From DATBMA01 sp036555105 (GTDB taxonomy: Bacteria > Actinomycetota > Acidimicrobiia > Spongiisociales > ZC4RG35): a DNA stretch of 11,900 nucleotides. The stretch is taken from assembly GCA_036555105.1 (NCBI GenBank), contig DATBMA010000020.1:1-11900 (forward strand). Direction: 5' to 3'. The position numbers and the translations under genes were made by a program. Shown one piece after another: positions 1 through 6,545 of the stretch (its first letter is position 1; each line of letters opens with the position of its first letter). The notes below the pieces were generated by a model. That model did not search any database and was not told the origin of the DNA. It saw nothing but the letters and a program-made list of their open reading frames with translations.

Positions 1-1081
1 CGTAGGTGAGGAGTGCCCGCATGCCTTCCGAGTGGCACTTCTGCAGCATCAGCATGCGGCGGACGTCGGGATGGCGGAGGATCGGGACCCGAGGCGACGA
101 CTTGTCGGTGGCCAGAGCCAGGTCGGGCCCCTGGACCCGCTCGCGGGCATAGCCGAGGGCGTTCAGGTACCCGGTGGAGAGGGTGGCGGCCGATTTGGCC
201 CCGATCGTCATTCGGGCGTGCTCGATGACTCTGAACATCTGCCTGATGCCGTCATGGACGCCGCCCAGCAGGAACCCCACCGCCGGGCGGTCCTGCCCGA
301 AAGTCAGCTCGCAAGTGGCAGAGCCCCGCAAGCCCAACTTGTGCTCGAGGCGGGTCGCCTTGACGCCATTGCGCTCCCCCAGAGTCCCATCCACCTTGAC
401 CAGGAACTTGGGTACCACGAAGAGCGAGAGGCCTTTGGTGCCTGCGACGGCGCCCACCGGTCGGGCCAGCACGAAGTGGATGATGTTCTCGGAGGCGTCG
501 TGCTCGCCCGAGGTAATGAAGCGCTTGACACCCTCGAGGTGATAGGTGTCGTCCCCGACCGGGATGGCCTTGGTGGTGGCGGCGCCGACATCCGATCCGG
601 CGTCGGGCTCGGTCAACACCATCGTGGCCCCCCATGCCCGCTCGACCATCAGCCGGGCCAACTGTTTCTGCTCGTCGGTGCCCTCGGCATACAGGATGCT
701 GGCGAAATAGGGGCCGGTCGAATAGAAGGCCGCCGCCGGGTTGGCCCCCAAGAACAAATCCTGCAGGCACCAGAACAAGACGCTCGGAACCGGCACCCCG
801 CCGAGCTCGGACGGAAGACCCACCCGGTCCCAGCCCCCCTCGAGACCCTTCCGCAGGCTCGACAGCAGGGCAGGAGGGAGGCTCACCTCGCCGTCGTCGA
901 GGAGGAGCGGCGCCCGATCCGAGGCCTCGAAAGACTGGGCCCAGGGCCCGGCAGCGAATCGGGCCGCCTCCCGGACGAGATCCTCAGCCGTGGAGCGGTC
1001 GATCGGCGAGTACTCGTGGACACGGTGAATCTCGAAGAGGTTGAACTCGAGATCTCGGAGGTTGGGCAGGTAGTGGCTCAC
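1..1081 (-). CDS. FadE5-like long acyl-CoA dehydrogenase, 3' end cut by window edge
   Basis: Acyl-CoA dehydrogenases oxidise acyl-CoA to trans-2-enoyl-CoA with FAD in fatty-acid beta-oxidation. The 360 codons visible carry the N-terminal signature of the long (about 600 aa) mycobacterial FadE5 type (MSHYLPNLRDLEFNLFE), the FAD-binding motif MVLTEPDAGSDVG near residues 154-166, FITSGEHD near 188-195, and HKLGLRGSATCEL near 247-259. The C-terminal part, including the catalytic glutamate region, lies beyond the left edge. The start is GTG at 1081: an in-frame TAG lies five codons upstream, so no earlier start exists. There is no Shine-Dalgarno; TAGACT at 1096-1091 on this strand leaves only 9 nt before GTG, suggesting a leaderless or near-leaderless mRNA. 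It is divergent from a TetR gene with a palindromic operator between them. Family assignment is firm; the chain-length specificity is not visible. Confidence 0.93.
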   Translation of the reverse strand, partial: MSHYLPNLRDLEFNLFEIHRVHEYSPIDRSTAEDLVREAARFAAGPWAQSFEASDRAPLLLDDGEVSLPPALLSSLRKGLEGGWDRVGLPSELGGVPVPSVLFWCLQDLFLGANPAAAFYSTGPYFASILYAEGTDEQKQLARLMVERAWGATMVLTEPDAGSDVGAATTKAIPVGDDTYHLEGVKRFITSGEHDASENIIHFVLARPVGAVAGTKGLSLFVVPKFLVKVDGTLGERNGVKATRLEHKLGLRGSATCELTFGQDRPAVGFLLGGVHDGIRQMFRVIEHARMTIGAKSAATLSTGYLNALGYARERVQGPDLALATDKSSPRVPILRHPDVRRMLMLQKCHSEGMRALLTY

Positions 1082-1097
1082 CTGCGCGTCAGTCTAA

Positions 1098-1115
1098 TTT
1101 GAGTGTCGACTCAAA
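1098..1115. promoter_or_regulatory. Candidate TetR operator between the dehydrogenase and tetR
   Basis: A perfect inverted repeat with 7-bp arms, TTTGAGT and ACTCAAA, is separated by GTCG. It begins 2 bp upstream of the proposed -10 box (1091-1096) of the divergent acyl-CoA dehydrogenase, so it covers that promoter's spacer and -35 region, and it is AT-rich in GC-rich DNA. TetR regulators commonly bind such sites beside their own gene; binding by the neighbouring TetR is inferred. Confidence 0.7.
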
Positions 1116-1190
1116 GAAACAGATCCAACCCTCCTTCTGGCGCGGGAAAGTCGCCCTTTAGGTCTGGATTCCCGCGCCAAGACGGGGCTT

Positions 1191-1202
1191 TATCGTCCCC
1201 GC
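1191..1202 (+). promoter_or_regulatory. Candidate -10 box of a leaderless tetR transcript
   Basis: TATCGT at 1191-1196 is followed by 6 nt and then the GTG start at 1203. There is no purine-rich ribosome-binding site, which fits the TANNNT plus leaderless-GTG arrangement common in actinobacteria. No convincing -35 hexamer is seen. Confidence 0.45.
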
Positions 1203-1748
1203 GTGACCAACCGGGCAGGAGCCGCAACCAGACAGCGGATATTGGAGGCGACCCGCGACCTGCTGGCCGAAGGGGGGCTGGAGGCGGCCACGGTCAAAGC
1301 CATCTGCGAACGGGCCGGTGTCCTCCCCGGCAGCTTCTACAACCTGTTCGACTCCAAAGAGGAAGCGATCTTCACGATCATTCGAGAGGCGATCACTGCG
1401 GTCGATCCCGACCCAGAAGGTGAAGGCTCCGACACCCTCACCGGGCTGGTGGACAGCTATGTGAAGTTCGTAACCGGGCGCCCTGACCTCGCCAGGGTGT
1501 ACCTGATGCTGGCAGTGACCGGCAGCCTCACCGACCCGGCCATGGCCAAGCGGGTGCTCCGCCACCACGGCGCCAGGGTGGAGCGATTCCGGGACGCTGC
1601 GCTGCATGCCGATCCCGGCCTGAGCCGCTCGGAGGCCGAGCGGAGGATGGAAGGCCTGCTGGCGGCCCTCAACGGGTATGCCCTCCACTTCCTGCTCGAT
1701 CCTGACTTCGACTTCGGAAGCCACGCCATACAGCTTCTGGCGGAGTGA
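1203..1748 (+). CDS. TetR/AcrR-family transcriptional regulator
   Basis: This 181-residue protein has the TetR size and layout. The N-terminal helix-turn-helix (RQRILEATRDLLAEGG, then TVKAICERAGVLPGSFYNLFDSKEE, about residues 10-55) is typical, including the F-Y-x-x-F-x-S-K-E-E run that follows the recognition helix. The rest is a helical ligand and dimer domain with no recognisable ligand signature. It lies divergent from the acyl-CoA dehydrogenase and 3 nt upstream of an LLM oxidoreductase, so it probably shares an mRNA with the latter. The palindrome at 1098-1115 is its likely operator, and repression of the dehydrogenase relieved by an acyl-CoA-type ligand is a reasonable guess from context only. 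The GTG start has no Shine-Dalgarno and sits 6 nt after TATCGT, suggesting leaderless translation. Confidence 0.92.
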   Translation: MTNRAGAATRQRILEATRDLLAEGGLEAATVKAICERAGVLPGSFYNLFDSKEEAIFTIIREAITAVDPDPEGEGSDTLTGLVDSYVKFVTGRPDLARVYLMLAVTGSLTDPAMAKRVLRHHGARVERFRDAALHADPGLSRSEAERRMEGLLAALNGYALHFLLDPDFDFGSHAIQLLAE

Positions 1749-1751
1749 CCA

Positions 1752-2651
1752 ATGGAGATAGCTCTTCAGAAACGTGGAACCTACGAGGAGACTTTGGCGT
1801 TCGCCCGTTGGTGCGAGTCCAACGGCATCGGCTGCCTGGCGTTGGCTGACCACTACCTGTCGGGCGAACGGCACCTTCCTGCTCTCGACAGCCTGGTCGC
1901 CCTCGGAGGCTTGGTTCGCGAGACGACCGTCCTCGACTTCGCATCATTGGTCAGTCCGGTCACATTCCGGCACCCCGCGGTCCATTTGAAGACGGCCGCC
2001 ACCCTGGCGGAGATGTCAGGGGGCCGGTTCGCTCTCGGGATAGGCACCGGGTGGTGGGAGGAGGAGCACACTCTCTTCGGCCTGCCGTTCTTCGATCGGC
2101 GGGAGCGCTTCGCTCGTACCGAGGAGACCCTCGCCTACCTGACCTCTCACTTCCGGGGCGACGGGTTCGAAGGCAGGTACTACCGGTTGGAACCATTCGA
2201 GTCGGCCCCTTCCGCGGTGGTGCCGCTGATCGTGGGAGGCAGCGGCCCGACCAGAACCCCGGAGTTGGCCGGCCGCTACGCCGACGAGTTCAACGCCTAC
2301 CCCAGCGCCACCGGTGACCTCGCCGAACGGATCTACCGGTGCCGCCAGGTCGCAGCAGACTCCGGACGGGACCCCGACCGGATCCTGATCAGCAGCGCCT
2401 TCCCCGTGGTTGCCGGTACCACCAAGTCGGCATACAGGACAGCGCTGGCCGCGGCCGCCTCCGATAGCGGCCGAACTGCTGAGGACATCGAGGAGACCTA
2501 CGCCAAACGTGGCATTCCGCACGGTTCACGAGAGCAGGTCCAGGAGGGCCTGGCGGCCATGTCTTCGGCCGGGGTCACCAGGGTCTATCTGCAGCTGGGA
2601 CGGACCGGGATCGATGGGGTCGCCGATCTGGTGGAGGCCTTTCGAGGCTGA
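1752..2651 (+). CDS. LLM-class oxidoreductase, probably F420-dependent
   Basis: This 299-residue protein belongs to the luciferase-like TIM-barrel superfamily, whose members use reduced F420 or FMN. Visible signatures are SPVTFRHP (68-75), GRFALGIGTGWWEEEH (91-106), ERFARTEETLAYL (118-130) and PLIVGGSG followed by RTPELAGRYADEFN (about 158-181). Length and motifs fit the roughly 300-aa actinobacterial F420-type proteins rather than the roughly 380-aa FMN-dependent SsuD alkanesulfonate monooxygenase. The ATG is only 3 nt after the tetR stop, so the two are probably cotranscribed and translationally coupled. Its end abuts the convergent Rrf2 gene: TGATCA at 2649-2654 supplies both stop codons. 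A clear paralogue lies at 8650-9585. The substrate is unknown, and cofactor choice is inferred from the family. Confidence 0.9.
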   Translation: MEIALQKRGTYEETLAFARWCESNGIGCLALADHYLSGERHLPALDSLVALGGLVRETTVLDFASLVSPVTFRHPAVHLKTAATLAEMSGGRFALGIGTGWWEEEHTLFGLPFFDRRERFARTEETLAYLTSHFRGDGFEGRYYRLEPFESAPSAVVPLIVGGSGPTRTPELAGRYADEFNAYPSATGDLAERIYRCRQVAADSGRDPDRILISSAFPVVAGTTKSAYRTALAAAASDSGRTAEDIEETYAKRGIPHGSREQVQEGLAAMSSAGVTRVYLQLGRTGIDGVADLVEAFRG

Positions 2652-3110
2652 TCAGGTAGAGGCGACGGCGTTCTTGGGCGTGATCTCGATCCAGGGGCCG
2701 CCCGCCCGGCGGGCGAGGGTGGCGAAGTCGGTGCGCTCGAGGATGGCAATGGTTGCGTCACGAACTTCGGCCCAGGTCTCCTGCAAGGAGCATCCGATCT
2801 CCATCGGGCATGGCTCGGGCTCGACCCGGGTGGCGCAGGAGATCGGGGCCAGGGGGCCTTGGAAGATGCGAACGATCCGCTCCAGTGTGATCTCGGAGGG
2901 TGGGTGGTTGAGCCGGTAGCCCCCGGCCGGCCCGCGGTCGGAGCGGACGATGCCCGCCCCCCGCAATTGCGACATGATCTGTTCGAGGAAGCTGGGGGGG
3001 ATGTGGGTGCGGCGGGCGATCTCCTGGCTCTTCAGTGACCCCTCATCGGCGGCCAGGGTCAGGGCCAGGATCGCTCGGGTTGCGTAGTCGGTCTTCTTGC
3101 TGATCCACAT
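2652..3110 (-). CDS. Rrf2-family regulator with three cysteines
   Basis: Rrf2 proteins (IscR, NsrR, CymR, RirA) are winged-helix regulators that often sense through an Fe-S cluster. From ATG at 3110 the protein has 152 residues beginning MWISKKTDYATRAILAL, a classic Rrf2 N-terminus. The HTH lies about residues 27-53 and the wing RGPAGGYRL at 59-67. Cysteines at 92, 101 and 107 give C-x8-C-x5-C; IscR and NsrR have C-x5-C-x5-C, so a cluster is plausible but the first gap is longer. AGAAG, 6 nt upstream of the ATG, is a weak ribosome-binding site. An alternative GTG at 3125 adds five residues and would be leaderless after GATAAT (3136-3131). It is divergent from the SsuABC-like importer, which it probably controls; sulfur or Fe-S status as the signal is inference. 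Confidence 0.92.
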   Translation of the reverse strand: MWISKKTDYATRAILALTLAADEGSLKSQEIARRTHIPPSFLEQIMSQLRGAGIVRSDRGPAGGYRLNHPPSEITLERIVRIFQGPLAPISCATRVEPEPCPMEIGCSLQETWAEVRDATIAILERTDFATLARRAGGPWIEITPKNAVAST

Positions 3111-3130
3111 TTCTGACTTCTGCACTAGAG

Positions 3131-3136
3131 ATTATC
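3131..3136 (-). promoter_or_regulatory. Candidate -10 box of the Rrf2 gene
   Basis: GATAAT on the minus strand lies 20 nt before the Rrf2 ATG. It almost touches the proposed -35 of the divergent ssu-type operon (3141-3146), so the two promoters would compete. No clear -35 partner is seen. Confidence 0.4.
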
Positions 3137-3140
3137 GGTA

Positions 3141-3169
3141 TTGACAGCCCGGAGGTGGATGCCTAGCTT
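3141..3169 (+). promoter_or_regulatory. Candidate promoter of the ssuABC-like operon
   Basis: A perfect -35 TTGACA (3141-3146) is followed after exactly 17 bp by TAGCTT (3164-3169), which keeps the most conserved T, A and final T of the -10 box. Transcription would start near 3176, leaving about 75 nt of leader that contains the palindrome at 3192-3210 and a strong ribosome-binding site. Confidence 0.6.
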
Positions 3170-3191
3170 GCCGCCTCGACATCCCAATTAA

Positions 3192-3210
3192 GTTGACTTG
3201 GTAAGTCGAC
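3192..3210. promoter_or_regulatory. Candidate Rrf2 operator (IscR type I-like palindrome)
   Basis: GTTGACTT and AAGTCGAC form an inverted repeat (7 of 8 positions paired) with a GGT spacer. The core TTGACT-N5-AGTCGA has the same half-sites and spacing as the published IscR type I consensus (YYGACT...AGTCRR). It lies downstream of the proposed ssu promoter, where a bound Rrf2 protein would block elongation or a second start. Binding is inferred. Confidence 0.6.
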
Positions 3211-3234
3211 ATTAATGGGTCGAAGGGTGGGGGC

Positions 3235-3243
3235 AAGGAGGAG
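3235..3243 (+). promoter_or_regulatory. Strong ribosome-binding site fixing the ssuA-like start
   Basis: AAGGAGGAG ends 8 nt before ATG 3252. It overlaps the alternative GTG at 3243, so ATG 3252 is the better start. Confidence 0.8.
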
Positions 3244-3251
3244 TGGGAGAC

Positions 3252-4274
3252 ATGGGGAACAAGCGATTGGGCCTGTTGTCCGTGTTGGTGCTGACACTGA
3301 CGGTGCTGGCCGGGTGCAACGGCCAAGCGGAGGACGACGTACCTCTCCGCCTCGGCTACTTCCCCAACCTCACCCACGCCCCGGCGTTCGTCGGCGTGTC
3401 AGAGGGCTATTTCCAGGACGAACTGGGAGAGGCCGAGTTGCAGACCTTCAACTTCAACGCCGGCCCCGAAGCGGTGGAAGCCCTCTTCTCCAGCGCCCTC
3501 GACATGTCCTTCATCGGGCCCAACCCTGCGATCAATGCCTTCGCCGAGTCGGATGGGGAAGCGATCAGGATCGTGGCCGGCACCACCTCTGGCGGCGCCT
3601 TCCTGGTGGCGAGAGACGGGATCGAGGCCCCCTCCGACCTCGCCGGGACGAAGATCTCCACTCCCCAGCTCGGCAACACCCAGGACGTGGCCTTGCGCTG
3701 GTGGCTGGAGGAGCAGGGATTCACCACCACCCTGGAAGGGGGCGGTGACGTTGAGATCTTGCCGCAGGCAAATGCTCAGATCCTCGAGACCTTCATCTCG
3801 GGCGAGATCGATGGTGCCTGGGTGCCGGAGCCCTGGGCCACCCGCATGCAGCTCGAAGGCGGCGGCCACGTGCTGGTCGACGAGGCAGACCTGTGGGAGA
3901 ACGGGCAGTTCGTGACCACCCACCTGATCGTGCGCACCGAGTTCATGGAGCAGCACCCCAACGAGGTGAGCGCGGTCCTCAGGGGCCTGGTCGATGCAGT
4001 CGACTTCCTCCACGGGGATGCCGCGACCGCCAAGCAGGCGTTCAACGACCACTTGGCCGAGCTGACAGCCAAGCCTCTTCCCCAGGAGACCCTCGAAGCC
4101 GCCTGGGAGAACCTCGAGTTCACAGTTGACCCGATCGCCTCCTCGCTGCGAGTCTCGGCCGAACACGCCGAGGCGGTCGGCCTGCTCGACCCGGTCGACC
4201 TCGATGGCATCTACTCGCTCGATTTGCTCAACGGATACCTGGTCGAGGCGGGCCGGGACGAGGTTTCGAGTTGA
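3252..4274 (+). CDS. SsuA/NrtA-type ABC substrate-binding lipoprotein
   Basis: This is the extracellular binding component of a sulfonate/nitrate/taurine-class ABC importer. The 340-residue protein begins with a short basic segment and a hydrophobic stretch ending in a lipobox, LAGC, with cysteine 22 as the lipidation site, so it should be tethered to the outer face of the membrane. The first beta strand LRLGYFPNLTHAPAFVGV (32-49) and the segment DMSFIGPNPAINAF are typical of SsuA-like proteins, as are the later APSDLAGTKISTP and GAWVPEPWATRM. The start is ATG 3252, decided by the ribosome-binding site at 3235-3243. Its stop overlaps the ATPase start by 4 nt (TTGA). The divergent Rrf2 gene and sulfur-type family suggest aliphatic sulfonate uptake, but nitrate, taurine or a vitamin precursor cannot be excluded from sequence. 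Confidence 0.92.
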   Translation: MGNKRLGLLSVLVLTLTVLAGCNGQAEDDVPLRLGYFPNLTHAPAFVGVSEGYFQDELGEAELQTFNFNAGPEAVEALFSSALDMSFIGPNPAINAFAESDGEAIRIVAGTTSGGAFLVARDGIEAPSDLAGTKISTPQLGNTQDVALRWWLEEQGFTTTLEGGGDVEILPQANAQILETFISGEIDGAWVPEPWATRMQLEGGGHVLVDEADLWENGQFVTTHLIVRTEFMEQHPNEVSAVLRGLVDAVDFLHGDAATAKQAFNDHLAELTAKPLPQETLEAAWENLEFTVDPIASSLRVSAEHAEAVGLLDPVDLDGIYSLDLLNGYLVEAGRDEVSS

Positions 4275-5065
4275 CCGTAAGGGCGGGGGCTGTGGCTTCG
4301 TCCGCCATCAGCAAGCCGGTCACCGCGATCTCGATTCGCAACGTCTCCAAGACGTATGGGGACGGTCGATCGGCCGTGACCGCCTTGGAAGAGGTGTCGT
4401 TCGAGGTCGCCAAGGGTGAGTTCGCCTGCCTGCTCGGCGCCTCCGGCTGCGGGAAGAGCACCCTCCTCAACCTGATCGCCGGGATCTACCGGATCGATCA
4501 GGGCTCGATCGATACGGGCGAGAACCGCATCGGGCTGATGTTCCAGGAGTCGGCTCTGTTCCCTTGGCTGACCGTGCGCAAGAACATCGAGATGGCGATG
4601 AGGTTCCAGGGGACCGAGAAGACCGCCCGGATCGAACGGGTGGACGAGCTGCTGGCGCTGGTCCAGTTGGAGGCGTTCGGAGAGAAGCGGCCCCATGAGC
4701 TGTCAGGGGGCATGCAGCAACGGGTGTCTCTGGCCCGGGCACTCGCCCAGGACGCCGACATCCTGCTGATGGATGAGCCGTTCGCCGCCCTCGACGCGAT
4801 GACCCGGGACATCCTGCATGACGAGTTCGAACAGATCTGGGCCAGGAGCGGAATGACGGTCCTGTTCGTGACGCACAACGTCCGCGAAGCGGTGCGGCTG
4901 GGCGATCGGGTGGTGCTCCTATCCAGCCGGCCCGGCAAGGTGGCCGCCGAGATACCTACCAACCTCGAGAGGCCGCGCAACATCGATGCTCCCGAGGTGG
5001 GCCGCCTCACCGCCGAGATCACCGACCGCCTGCGCCAGGAAGTGAGGCGCCATGTCGGCGACTAG
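4271..5065 (+). CDS. SsuB/NrtD-type ABC transporter ATPase
   Basis: This 264-residue ATPase powers the importer from the cytoplasmic side. All nucleotide-binding elements are intact: Walker A GASGCGKS (56-63), Q-loop glutamine in MFQES (92), signature LSGGMQQR (144-151), Walker B ILLMDEP (164-170) and the switch histidine in VTHN (202). The segment ALFPWLTVRKNI after the Q-loop is characteristic of the sulfonate/nitrate/taurine subfamily. The annotated start is TTG 4271, overlapping the upstream stop by 4 nt, which favours translational coupling; the first 18 or so residues are not conserved family sequence, so a GTG near 4292 is possible. Its 3' end overlaps the permease start by 14 nt. No SsuD monooxygenase gene is in the operon as far as the window shows. 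Confidence 0.93.
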   Translation: MTVRAGAVASSAISKPVTAISIRNVSKTYGDGRSAVTALEEVSFEVAKGEFACLLGASGCGKSTLLNLIAGIYRIDQGSIDTGENRIGLMFQESALFPWLTVRKNIEMAMRFQGTEKTARIERVDELLALVQLEAFGEKRPHELSGGMQQRVSLARALAQDADILLMDEPFAALDAMTRDILHDEFEQIWARSGMTVLFVTHNVREAVRLGDRVVLLSSRPGKVAAEIPTNLERPRNIDAPEVGRLTAEITDRLRQEVRRHVGD

Positions 5066-5921
5066 CCCATCCCGTCTCGACGAGGACATCCGCGGGCTCG
5101 ACGCGCTGGAGACCCCTCGCCTCGAGGAGCCGAGCCTGGCGAGACGCGCCTGGTCGATGACATGGCCGATGCTGACCGCCTTCGGGCTGTTCGTGGTGGT
5201 GTGGCAGCTGGTGGTCTGGTCGGGCTGGAAGCCGAAGTTCGTCCTTCCTCCGCCGGCTGACGTATTTGCCCACCTGGGCGAGATGTTCTCCACCCCTCGG
5301 TTCTGGAATGCGGTCACCAACACCATCGGAAGAGCCGCCATCGGCTTCGCCGTCGCCATCCTCATCGGGACGGCACTGGGTCTGGTGGTGTCGCAGAGCC
5401 GGGTGATGCGGCGGGCAATCGGATCCGGACTGTCGGGGTTGCAGAGCATGCCTTCGATCGCCTGGTTCCCCCTCGCCATCCTCCTCTTCGGCCTGACCGA
5501 GACCGCCATCCTCTTCGTGGTGGTCCTGGGGGCCGCCCCTTCGATCGCCAACGGCCTCATCGGCGGGGTCGACACCACCCCACCGATCCTCCTACGGGCG
5601 GGCAAGGTGTTGGGGGCCAAAGGGTGGTCCTCCTGGCGGCACGTCGTGCTTCCGGCGGCGATGCCCGGCTATGTGGCCGGGATCAAACAGGGTTGGGCAT
5701 TCGCCTGGCGGTCGCTCATGGCCGGTGAGTTGTTGGTGATCATCGCCGCCCAGCCATCACTCGGCGTCTTCCTCCACCAGGCGCGGGAGCTGGCGGATGC
5801 CGAAGAAGTGGTCGCCACCATGATCGTCATCTTCGTGATCGGAGTGGTCGTCGACCTGGTGATCTTCTCGAACCTCGAGCGCCGCCTCCGCCGCAACCGC
5901 GGGTTGCTGACCACCACATAG
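5052..5921 (+). CDS. SsuC/NrtB-type ABC transporter permease
   Basis: This 289-residue integral membrane protein forms the importer channel. Hydrophobic segments near 38-57, 93-113, 132-148, 150-170, 222-240 and 254-275 match the six-helix layout of the family. The cytoplasmic EAA loop that contacts the ATPase runs from about 184 to 211 (AGKVLGAKGWSSW, then VLPAAMPGYVAGI), with the conserved glycine seven residues before VLP. It has a longer hydrophilic N-terminus (about 36 residues) than many relatives. The ATG lies inside the end of the ATPase gene, indicating tight coupling. The last base of its TAG stop is also the first base of the repeat block that begins at 5921, so the repeat abuts this gene with no spacer. 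Substrate is as uncertain as for the binding protein. Confidence 0.93.
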   Translation: MSATSPSRLDEDIRGLDALETPRLEEPSLARRAWSMTWPMLTAFGLFVVVWQLVVWSGWKPKFVLPPPADVFAHLGEMFSTPRFWNAVTNTIGRAAIGFAVAILIGTALGLVVSQSRVMRRAIGSGLSGLQSMPSIAWFPLAILLFGLTETAILFVVVLGAAPSIANGLIGGVDTTPPILLRAGKVLGAKGWSSWRHVVLPAAMPGYVAGIKQGWAFAWRSLMAGELLVIIAAQPSLGVFLHQARELADAEEVVATMIVIFVIGVVVDLVIFSNLERRLRRNRGLLTTT

Positions 5922-5997
5922 GGCGACGGAGGGGGCGGCCCACCTATCTCCTCCCCCGGAGGGGGAGGTGTCGCCGCTTTGGGCGACGGAGGGGGCG
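5921..5997 (+). repeat. Modular palindromic repeat block A (3' side of the DUF559 gene)
   Basis: One partial and one complete copy. The 17-bp GGGCGACGGAGGGGGCG occurs at 5921-5937 and again at 5981-5997. The complete unit reads CCTCCCCC (5950-5957), loop GGA, GGGGGAGG (5961-5968), TG, stem TCGCC/GGCGA (5971-5975 with 5982-5986), then CGGAGGGGGCG. The same order recurs at 11388-11449 and, inverted, at 6467-6617. The hairpins may also terminate the upstream operon, though no U-tract follows. Confidence 0.85.
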
Positions 5998-6022
5998 TTC
6001 CGCCCAGCCCGCGCCGCCCCGC

Positions 6023-6451
6023 TCAGCCGGACTGGTCCCAGGTCTCGGGGTCTCGGCCCCGTCGAAGGGCGGCCACCCATATATCGACCGTCTGGTGAAC
6101 CTGATCGAATGTGAAGGCGACTTCCCGGTTGGTGAACCGAAGGATCCGAAACCCGACCGACTCGAAGTACCCGGTACGTTCTGACTCGTCCCTCCATTGA
6201 TGGGAGGTGTCGTCGACTTCGATCACCAAACGGATCTGGAGGGAGGCGAAGTCGGCGATCCAGGGACCGACCGGTACCTGGCGGCGGAACCGCACCCCGG
6301 TCTGTGAGCCTTTCAGGAGCGACCACATGCGGGCCTCGGCTGGGGTCAGCGACGCCCGGTTCGCCCGGGCGAAGCCGTCGGCGGCGCTGGTATGCCGGGG
6401 TCGGGCCACCCGGCCAGCATGCCTTCCGGCGGCAGGTGGGAGAAGAGCCAT
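6023..6451 (-). CDS. DUF559 endonuclease-like protein (Vsr/PD-(D/E)XK fold)
   Basis: DUF559 (PF04480) proteins are small, Vsr-related predicted nucleases of unproven function. The 142 residues contain the family core: LTPAEARMWSLLKG (35-48), FRRQVPVGPWIADFAS (55-70), LVIEVDDTSHQWRDESER (75-92), then GFRILRFTNREV (100-111) and a terminal helix. Asp67 and Glu78 are the likely metal ligands. ATG 6451 is preferred: GAGGAAG lies immediately upstream, and the first 17 codons of the alternative GTG 6502 would be translated repeat DNA. The gene is enclosed by repeat copies in opposite orientation: block A starts 26 bp beyond its stop and unit B1 ends about 15 bp before its start. It lies downstream of the beta-propeller gene on the same strand. 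Family is clear; a role in repeat movement or DNA repair is speculative. Confidence 0.88.
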   Translation of the reverse strand: MALLPPAAGRHAGRVARPRHTSAADGFARANRASLTPAEARMWSLLKGSQTGVRFRRQVPVGPWIADFASLQIRLVIEVDDTSHQWRDESERTGYFESVGFRILRFTNREVAFTFDQVHQTVDIWVAALRRGRDPETWDQSG

Positions 6452-6466
6452 CTTCCTCGGGCGCAA

Positions 6467-6524
6467 CGCCCCCTCCGGCGGCCCAACCAGTTGGACCGCC
6501 ACCTCCCCCTCCGGGGAAGGAGAT
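6467..6524 (-). repeat. Modular repeat unit B1 (5' side of the DUF559 gene)
   Basis: On the plus strand: CGCCCCCTCCG, stem GGCGGCCCAAC / GTTGGACCGCC with a CA loop and one C-A mismatch, CCACCTCCCCC, short loop, GGGGAAGGAGAT. Orientation is opposite to block A. The 46 bp at 6464-6509 differ from the next copy (6543-6588) at only two positions. Confidence 0.85.
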
Positions 6525-6545
6525 CAACACCCTCCTCAGGCTCAA

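Noticed and set aside
32..1102. A 356-codon open frame on the plus strand opposite the acyl-CoA dehydrogenase
   Set aside because: The opposite strand encodes a textbook acyl-CoA dehydrogenase with FAD motifs. The plus-strand translation has no family signature and is a GC-skewed codon shadow.
1183..1201. A CGGGG/CCCCG inverted repeat before tetR as a second operator
   Set aside because: The arms are only 5 bp of pure GC, expected by chance at this base composition, and do not resemble the site at 1098-1115.
1158..1874. A 238-codon minus-strand frame across tetR
   Set aside because: It overlaps well-supported TetR and LLM coding sequence, and its translation shows no recognisable domain.
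1752..2651. The LLM protein as SsuD, the alkanesulfonate monooxygenase partner of the SsuABC-like importer
   Set aside because: It is about 80 residues shorter than SsuD, its motifs fit the F420-type group, and it is cotranscribed with tetR, convergent to the Rrf2 gene, not part of the importer operon.
5950..5968. A canonical intrinsic terminator after the permease gene
   Set aside because: The hairpin is strong but no run of T follows, and the same hairpin recurs as part of the dispersed repeat. A termination role is possible but unsupported.
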